Below are positions 58,101 to 64,000 of a stretch of 64,000 bases of DNA, in pieces. Within the stretch, counting starts at the first letter, position 1. Every line of letters begins with the position of its first letter. The position numbers were made by a program, and so were the translations under genes. The notes under the pieces were generated by a model. The model was not told the DNA's origin and ran no database searches. It saw nothing but the letters and a program-made list of their open reading frames with translations. Origin of the DNA: Ampullaceana balthica (Eukaryota > Mollusca > Gastropoda > Lymnaeidae); NCBI GenBank assembly GCA_944989445.1, contig CALYLW010000016.1, positions 130,476-194,475 of the forward strand, in the 5' to 3' direction.

Positions 58101-61100
58101 TGATCACAGGAAAAGGGTTATAAAAAACATGTTTAATATAGTGCACACCACGAGATATACTAGCAATCACTAGCATTTAGATTTATAGATCGGGAATATA
58201 TTTTCTAAAAAAGGTATCTTCAATATAATACGCACCGCACCGCGCGACAGGAAAGTATTTAAAAAGGTTGTTCAATATAATACGCACCGCGACACTAGCA
58301 CACAATTTTAACATGCTACATAGAGAAAAATAGAGATAATGTAAAAATTCATAATTTTCATTACAGTACATTCAATCGATCTGAAATTTTCATATATCAT
58401 TTTTATTTTCGGCTCGAGTCTGCCTGCAAAATTTCAGCAAATGGGGAAGTGGGTTATAATCAGATTCAACGTTTTTTCGTCAAACAAACAATCAAGGCAC
58501 CAATCAAGCAGACGCCACGAGTTAATATAAAGGATTTAAAATTACAGAGCAAATTTGGAATACACTATTTTTCAAATTAATGGAATAAGCTAAAAAGAAT
58601 CATATTTATTGTTACAGTTTTCTGAGGAATAAGGCTTCAAATGTTAACATAGCTTTCAATTTAAAAATGTAGACATAGTTTACTCAAGTATTTAAACTAA
58701 ATCGGTTTGAACGAATGTGGCTCTTTCATAAATACAATTGCCAAAGAACTTGAGTTAAATATTTGGTTAAGCTTGTCAGATAACTTTGTTGTTAGTTTAG
58801 AAAAAAAAACCTGTAAAAAAACCAAGTTTTTGACTGTAAATCCTTTATGTACGAGAAGTAACTAAAAGAATGTTTATTATAATACGCAGCGCCAGACCAT
58901 CCAGAAATACACAATTGCATTTGTGTCGTAAATCATGTTTAATATAATGCGCACCGATCAGGAATATGTTTATAAAAAGAGTTGTCAATAAAATACGCAC
59001 CTTATTGCGCGACAGACAGGTTGTTCAATATAATACGCACCGCGACACTCTATCTCAAAAAATAACATGATACATAGGAATAAATAAAATAATATAAAAA
59101 ATCAATAATTTTATTACGTACATGCGATCGATCTGAAATTTTGACACATTGTTTTTATCATCGGTACAAAACTGCCAGCAAAATTTCAGCTCGCTAGCGT
59201 ACGAGGAAGTGGGTTAAAAATTGATCAAATGTTTTGGCGACAACCAAGCAATCAAGGGTTCAAACAAACAACCAGACACCACGAGTTAATATAAAGGATT
59301 TAAAAATAAATAAATAAATAAAAAATAAATATAAAATCTACCGGGATTATGAGATGGAAGTTTTGAATTATTATCATTGTTATAATTAAAAGATTGCTCG
59401 TCAAGCAGACTCCCATTTGAAGATGAAAATATTATTATCGAACAATTCTGTATAATTTGTCTTTTAAAGAACTCCGGCAGTTTTTACGTAAAGCTGTGTC
59501 TTATTTGATGTGAAATAAAATAACACCGTGTCGTTTTTTCACATTGTAGTTTTGTCTTTTGTCGTTTTGTCACTTGTCGTCTTGTCAGGATACCATATTA
59601 CCGTTTGATGAATCAAAATCGAAAGATGTTGAACTGGAATGTATTTCTTCTGTCATCGTACTCATCTGCGTATTCAGAAAAAAAAACGAAGGAAACATTT
59701 ATTAAACGGTACATTCTGTACAACATATCTTTAATACCAGAAGTGAGGCAGTAGTCGAATTCTTTCTTTGTTTCTTTTAAAACAAATATGGTGTGATTTA
59801 CAAACAATCAACGGCCTACTTTAGCTGATTTCATATTGAATATAAAATATCATGTTCAGAGTTTTTATTTTTAGATTTATCTGTCAAACTATATAAGATA
59901 GTAGTGGATAGTTGAGAATTTAAGCTTTTCATGTAGTTTATATAGTCCTTGAAAGAAGAAAAGAACAAATAATACAGTGCTAACAATCGTAGATAGAAAA
60001 ATCTATCCACTATTATAAAATTTTAGATCTTTATGATTTTCTTTCAAAAATGTGGGTCTTCCAATTTTTTTTAAATTAAAAAAAAATAGAAAAATAAGGC
60101 TCAAAAGAAAACATAAAATAAATGACATAGTGAACGTTAGCCCCTGCGCTGTTTGCACGACCATTTATCGTGATGATAGTTTTATGTTTTTGATCATATC
60201 ACATGCGCATTTGTATTCGTATTCTGATGTATTGGTAATATATAAATGATTGGACAGAGTAACAGACACATCGAGAGGAGATTGATGGGTTAATGAATAG
60301 TATATGGAATGATGGATGGATCACTCAATGGATAAATGGATGGATCATTTATTGAATGGATGGATAGAAGTTATAACAACTCACCGTGGTTTGCTCAGTA
60401 ACGCCAGATATCGTCCGTGTTTCTGAACTTTCGGTTTTGCTTGAAATGTGCGCCCCAGACACCGACACAATGACTGTTTCTTGAGGTGTCGTCCTCGTTG
60501 TGTCAATCGATGTATCGCGATCATCTGGCCTAGTCTCAACAGGGACTATAGGAGCGGTTTGGGAAACGGCCTTTGTGGTCCTAGAAGATGTTTCTGTCTC
60601 AAACTGGCGATCCACGGTTGTGTTTGGTCGGATGTTGGTTGCACTTGTCACTGTTTGGGGAACTGCTGTCGTGACTTTAGCAACGTTTGTTGCTTGCGTC
60701 ATAGTTTCGGGTGCTAAAGTGGGTTTAAGACTGGCTATTGTTATATCCTCGGCAGCTACAGAGGACTTTAGAGTTGCATTTGTTATAATCTCTGCTACTG
60801 CAGTTGGTTTTAGAGTTGCATCAGTTATGACATCAGCTACTACTGTGGATTTTAGAGTTGCATCTGTAAAAATTTCGGGAACTAGGGTAGGTTTCAGAGT
60901 TGCGTTTGTTATAATCTCGGTAATTGCAGTGGGTTTGACATTTATATTTGTTATAATCTCAACAATTTCAGTGGAATTTAGAGTTGCACTTGTCACATTT
61001 TCGGGAACACCAGTGGATTTGAGAGTTGAATCTGTCAAAACTTCGGAAACTATAGTTTGTTTTATTGTCGCATTTTCTAGAATTTCGACAAATACAGTGG

Positions 61101-63985
61101 GCTTCAGAGATGCATTTGTTATAATTTTGCCATCTGTAGTAGGCTTGAAAGTTGTATTAGTCATTTTCTTGGAAACTAAAGTAGATTTGAAAGTTGCATT
61201 TGTAATAATTTCGGCACCTCCAGTCGGTCTGAGAGTTGAATTTGTCACAGTCTTGGAGACAACAGTTTCTTGATAGACATTCCCTGTTTCTACCACAGGC
61301 TTTGTAGTTGTCCTTGTCGCTGCAGCTCTAGTAGGCTTGTTAGTTGTCTTTCTTACAGTTGGGACAGTTCCAGATGACGTGATAGTCATATTTGCCTCAA
61401 GATAGGTAGGTTCTAAAGGCTCTCCAGTTGTATTTGTATCACTATGAGCGACTAAAGTAGGCTCTCCTGTTGTATTTGTATCAATATGAGCGACTAAAGG
61501 AGGCTCTCCAGTTGTATTTGTATCACTATGAGCGACTAAAGTAGGCTCTCCAGTTGTATTTGTATCTCTATGAGCGAATAAAGTAGGCTCTCCAGTTGTA
61601 TTTGTATCACTATGAGCGACTGAAGTAGGCTCTCCAGTTGTATTTGTAAATCTATGAGCGACTAAAGTAGGCTCTCCAGTTGTATTTGTAAATCTATGAG
61701 CGACTAAAGTAGGCTCTCCAGTTGTATTTGTAAATCTATGAGCGACTAAAGTTGGCTCTCCAGTTGTATTTGTATCAATATGAGCGACTAAAATAGGCTC
61801 TCCAGTTGTATTTGTATCACTATGAGCGACTAAAGTAGGCTCTCCAGTTGTATTTGTATCACTCTGAGTGACTAAATTAGGCTCTCTAGTTGTATTACTG
61901 ACTGTCTGGGCAATATCAACAGTGGTATTTGTATTTCTCGCTTCATTCGCCATACTTAGATTTGAAGTTTCGTGATCTTGCAAGGTCACCAAGTGGTAAT
62001 CCAAAGAATGGTTCACCTCTGAGCCATGGCCCACAGTAACAACTCGGCTGTCTTGGGACACATCGTTGCTCTCGTTTGTTGTTACCGTCTTATTCTCCTT
62101 AAATAGGGTCTCATTCTCAAGTACCGAATGCTTTGTGAGAGAAAAAAACAAAATTAGGCTTTGAATATTTTGTTATTATAATTAATTTTGTTTGTGGTTT
62201 GCAGCTTTCCTAAAAGAAAAAAAAATTCATAAGATATGAGTAAGCTTGAAATGATGCCAAAAATATCGGACGTATCGGCAAAATGCATTGGTCAGCGAAG
62301 AAGCAAATACAACAAAATTAAAAGTATTAAAAATAAAATGAAACTGTACTGATCTGCACTGTTTGGCCCAAAAGACAACCCACAAAATGAAATAAAAATG
62401 TTTAAAAAAGGAGGTTGACATTTAAAAGTAAGACTGGATGGAGTCAACGCAAACAACACATCACATGGGGTATAAAAATCCCATAATTCTTATTAAACGT
62501 ATTCTAATTGTTGGCTTTGAAGGACGTTTTAGTATCACAGAGAACAGCTGCAACTATGTCTAGATTGTCTAGATCAGTGGTCTCCAAATTACGGCCCGCG
62601 GGCCAGATTCGGCCCGCGAGGCCTTCTCATCTGGCCCCTGGAGACCTTTTAATCTTGAAAAGAGATACCATGTTTACATGTAGTTTACCACAAAACTGTG
62701 TGTAGTTGGCCCACAAACGGCTGTTTGACAGTTAATGCGGCCCTCCGGCAGAAAAGTTTGGAGACCCCTGGTATAGATCATCGTTTGCAAAGCAAAATAC
62801 AGAGGCGAGGCAGGTGGCTCTTATTCGACCGCATAGCTGAACATTTTCGATAATTTAAACAGGGCACTTTAATAAATAGATCTGACCACATGGGAGGAAC
62901 TGATCTATCTACCACTGCTACTGTTTATTTAGTTGGGTTTGATTGCTCGTATTTATATAGCAGTTAAGGTCTTTCCCTTAAAATTATGCGTTTGTATGAA
63001 TGTACTCTATTCTGGTTGAGCAACTAGTCTCTGGTGTTGGTCAATCATTTCACCACTGGTCAGTACGGCTAGGCTGGAGCATGTTACCATAGTCTCTGGT
63101 GTTGGTGAATCATTTCATCACTGGTCAGTACGGCTAGGCTGGAGCATGTTATCGTAGTCTCTGCTTATATTGGAGTTTTCGGTTTTTGCACGAATCGGTC
63201 ATAGAATAATGGTCTAATATCAAGTATTTTGCTCCTAGACAGGTTACTGAGACAACTGGTATTGCTGGAAAAAGCTGTCCAGGGAATGTATTTGTAAGAG
63301 TGTCTGCTTTTGTTATTGCCTTGAACATTTATTTTGCTCTTGTTTTATCTATACAGACGATCCTTCTATAGAGAAGATAATTGTGTCCACAGACCATGCT
63401 GAACTGTTGGCAAGTATCAAAGATTTCAAAGGCCATGGCTATGAGATTTCCACGCTATTCCTTGCCGCTTTTGTTTCCCTAACCAGTGTTAGATACGCAT
63501 TACATGTAGTTTACCACAAAACTGTGTGTCGTTGGCCCCAAGGGTGGACCCAAGGACGTCCTTGGCCCCGGTAATCCGGTAATAAATCTTTGCCTTCACG
63601 GAGATTCGAACCCATTACCATCGGAATGCCAGCCGAGTGTCCATGCCACTCGACAACCTTTTACTAAAACAAATCCATTAAAAAAGTTCAAATAAAGCTT
63701 GTATCTAGTGCTGAGTATGTTAAGAACTTATTTGAAAGTTGGAAATAGATCTGATGAAACTGTTGATGTTATCTCTAAGTAATGATACTTACAGCAGCTG
63801 AAGTGTTGTACCCCATGTAGGTCATAAACCCGGCATCTTGAGTACGTCCCCGAATATAGCACCCGAAAGGCCTGCCTGACGTTGTTCTTAAACTAATGTC
63901 ATTCGTAACCGAAAGGTCTTCCTTGTAGACCAGAAACTCGCCTGTGTTCCACGAGTGACCACTGGACACAACGACTAAATGCAGT
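51791..63985 (-). CDS. Gene C: IgGFc-binding-like/mucin/EGF type I membrane receptor (3' part)
   Basis: Exons 5' to 3': 63793-63985, 60385-62130, 59602-59665, 57209-57259, 56423-56521, 55273-55362, 52665-52763, 51791-51978. Every junction keeps one open frame from 63985 to the stop, about 786 codons. Order: end of the IgGFc-binding-like domain, a 582-codon Thr/Asn-rich mucin-like stretch, a short Ser-rich linker, four EGF-like segments, a transmembrane helix and a tail of about 25 residues. The 5' part, expected to contain the rest of the ectodomain and the signal peptide, is beyond the window. The mucin block would make a long, heavily glycosylated stalk. Surface or haemocyte receptor function is inference. 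This is the best-preserved of the three paralogues. Confidence 0.85.
52094..52122. repeat. AC microsatellite
   Basis: About 14 AC units in a gene C intron; more AC-rich sequence continues to about 52350. Confidence 0.9.
52665..52763 (-). CDS. Gene C EGF-like exon
   Basis: Acceptor acatctag, donor gtaagt, 99 bp. Reads [20 protein letters not shown] then [12 protein letters not shown]. Confidence 0.88.
52880..53450 (+). pseudogene. RTE-like LINE 3' fragment
   Basis: Degenerate coding for the C-terminal end of an RTE-type reverse transcriptase: [36 protein letters not shown], then [14 protein letters not shown] and [13 protein letters not shown], a signature of RTE/BovB tails. Stops and frame breaks are present. 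It lies opposite to gene C in an intron. Confidence 0.82.
53883..54172 (+). mobile_element. Helitron-like remnant
   Basis: Starts near tctatctatatacataattc and ends near the hairpin gtatgctacgtatctagg. The interior (cgtgctgctgtttgtgctcg, ccatgagcaagtc) matches 55.08-55.17 kb. Confidence 0.45.
54480..55182 (+). mobile_element. Helitron-like elements, nested or composite
   Basis: A 5'-like end tctatatatataattatctt occurs at 54480. The right end has hairpin gcggcgtatgctacgccg, a short spacer and CTAG at 55179-55182, followed by T. A second 3' end on the opposite strand lies at 54776 (CTAG, then hairpin at 54787-54805), and a third hairpin is near 54905. The block is thus two or three elements in opposite orientation, all non-coding. 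Confidence 0.5.
54638..54710 (+). pseudogene. tRNA-Val-like sequence, degenerate
   Basis: The D arm and T arm match eukaryotic tRNA-Val (ggttatcacgtccgctt, aaggtcctgggttcaagccc). The 5' acceptor strand does not pair with the 3' end, the anticodon stem has a G:G mismatch and the anticodon would read TAT. It sits inside Helitron-like DNA, so a captured pseudogene or SINE head is likely. Confidence 0.5.
55273..55362 (-). CDS. Gene C EGF-like exon
   Basis: Acceptor cgttcatag, donor gtgaga, 90 bp. Reads [20 protein letters not shown] then CEPGRAGDY. Confidence 0.85.
56423..56521 (-). CDS. Gene C EGF-like exon
   Basis: Acceptor ttattatgcag, donor gtgagc, 99 bp. Reads [20 protein letters not shown] then [12 protein letters not shown]. 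Its acceptor and first about 40 bases are the source of the tandem repeat upstream. Confidence 0.9.
56522..56865. repeat. Tandem repeat of acceptor plus exon start, about 77 bp x 4
   Basis: Each unit reads, on the minus strand, ttttattatgcag (or tacag) followed by aatgtgct and a decayed copy of the exon start, with spacing about 75-79 bp. The intron thus carries four extra, frame-broken copies of the 5' edge of the exon at 56521. Confidence 0.85.
57209..57259 (-). CDS. Gene C short EGF-like exon
   Basis: Acceptor tttttgtcag, donor gtaagt, 51 bp. Reads [16 protein letters not shown], the second half of an EGF-like repeat; phases fit both sides. Confidence 0.8.
58018..58537 (+). repeat. Dispersed repeat family R1 copy
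   Basis: Starts near gactataaatactttattt and ends at gttaatataaaggattt. Internal blocks acgagacataactaaaagta and aatataatacgcaccgcgac are shared with the next copy. Confidence 0.75.
58838..59302 (+). repeat. Dispersed repeat family R1 copy
   Basis: Starts aaatcctttatgtacgag and ends cgagttaatataaaggattt; the terminal 9-11 bases are inverted copies. In the same intron and orientation as the 58.0 kb copy. Confidence 0.78.
59602..59665 (-). CDS. Gene C Ser-rich linker exon
   Basis: Acceptor gaatacgcag, donor gtaata, 64 bp. Reads [20 protein letters not shown]. It enters in phase 0 from the mucin exon and exits with one base, exactly as the next exon needs. Confidence 0.72.
60385..62130 (-). 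CDS. Gene C mucin-like exon, 582 codons
   Basis: One giant exon (acceptor ctcacaaag, donor gtgagt), phase 0 at both ends. The N-terminal 100 residues are polar. About 11 copies follow of a 14-residue unit [14 protein letters not shown], each with an N-glycosylation sequon (NTT). Then about 13 diverged 14-residue units of the type [14 protein letters not shown], also sequon-bearing, and a Thr/Ser-rich end. It is a mucin-like stalk inserted between the ectodomain and the EGF repeats. The upstream ATG at 62151 is intronic. Copy number is likely polymorphic. Confidence 0.88.
61425..61885. repeat. 42-bp coding tandem repeat
   Basis: About 11 units of 42 bp inside the gene C mucin exon, very similar to each other (ggctctccagttgtatttgt, then atcactatgagcgactaaag). 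Low divergence points to recent expansion or homogenisation. Confidence 0.9.
62575..62770. mobile_element. hAT MITE with clear 8-bp target duplication
   Basis: Inverted ends CAGTGGTCTCCAAATT and AGTTTGGAGACCCCTG, flanked by gtctagat and gtatagat (7 of 8 matching). 196 bp with a hairpin-forming ggcccgcgggcc block near the left end. Confidence 0.85.
63030..63160. repeat. Two-copy direct repeat, about 64 bp
   Basis: The block agtctctggtgttggt, atcatttcaccactggtcag, tacggctaggctggagcatg occurs twice in a row. Confidence 0.85.
63355..63660 (-). mobile_element. tRNA-derived SINE, second copy
   Basis: Shares with the 14.2 kb copy the B-box side (ggttcgaatctccgtgaag) and the tail (cagaccatg block, ctatacagacg). 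Its middle (tgtagtttaccacaaaactg) also occurs inside the hAT MITE at 62.7 kb. Confidence 0.65.
63793..63985 (-). CDS. Gene C ectodomain exon (FGCYIRG block)
   Basis: Acceptor cctttcttag near the window edge, donor gtaagt, 193 bp, 1 base in and phase 0 out. Reads [20 protein letters not shown], then [20 protein letters not shown] and GYNTSAA. Homologous to gene A 17769. The 15 bases beyond it are intron. Confidence 0.85.
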
Positions 63986-64000
63986 CTAAGAAAGGGGACA

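Noticed and set aside
60500..61273. 257-aa plus-strand ORF
   Set aside because: It lies antisense to the gene C mucin exon and mirrors its 42-bp repeat.
62151..62151. ATG at 62151 as the start of the 600-aa ORF
   Set aside because: The codons between this ATG and 62130 are a pyrimidine tract and splice acceptor; the phase joins the exon at 63793-63985, so it is an internal exon.

Overview
The window is nuclear DNA from an animal. It is AT-rich and intron-rich, with many microsatellites, minisatellites, short inverted-repeat transposons, Helitrons and broken retroelements. Gene content and repeat style suggest a gastropod mollusc, most likely a heterobranch such as a planorbid snail; that is inference, since nothing here fixes the species. 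Almost all real coding sequence is in short exons, so the long single-frame ORFs mislead except in three places: an STPR-repeat gene, a mucin-like exon, and retroelement fragments.

Main content: three paralogous genes for type I membrane receptors. I read them by matching splice sites, exon phases and protein homology between the copies. Gene A is on the minus strand (about 28.3 to 9.5 kb), gene B on the plus strand (about 37.5 to 48.6 kb) and gene C on the minus strand (63.99 to 51.8 kb; its 5' part lies beyond the right edge). A and B diverge; B and C converge. Each has an ectodomain resembling the IgGFc-binding N-terminal domain, then a hinge, then EGF-like exons (2 bases of a split codon in, 1 base out), then one transmembrane helix and a short tail. 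The hinge differs: A carries an acidic Asp-rich motif spread over three small exons, including a 27-bp microexon. C carries a 582-codon Thr/Asn-rich mucin-like exon built of 14-residue repeats. B shows neither, and it has frame and splice lesions.

Left flank (1 to 9.4 kb): a short intact gene with two 23-residue STPR repeats (4.56 to 5.21 kb) and, 3 kb downstream, a broken paralogue next to a dispersed repeat.

Mobile DNA fills the introns and gaps: a LINE reverse-transcriptase fragment (30.6 to 32.5 kb), a Penelope-like GIY-YIG fragment with a possible hammerhead-like motif (34.8 to 35.5 kb), two head-to-tail Helitron-like units with huge GTT arrays (34.7 to 37.0 kb), an RNase H-bearing LINE fragment inside gene B (38.4 to 39.8 kb), an RTE-like LINE tail inside gene C (52.9 to 53.4 kb), two large fold-back elements (18.5 and 42.9 to 43.9 kb), several TIR elements with target-site duplications, and tRNA-derived SINEs.

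The most unusual pattern: several minisatellites sit directly against receptor exons, and their units contain the splice acceptor, or the acceptor plus the start of the exon. Cryptic acceptors have therefore been amplified in tandem beside the EGF and ectodomain exons of all three genes.
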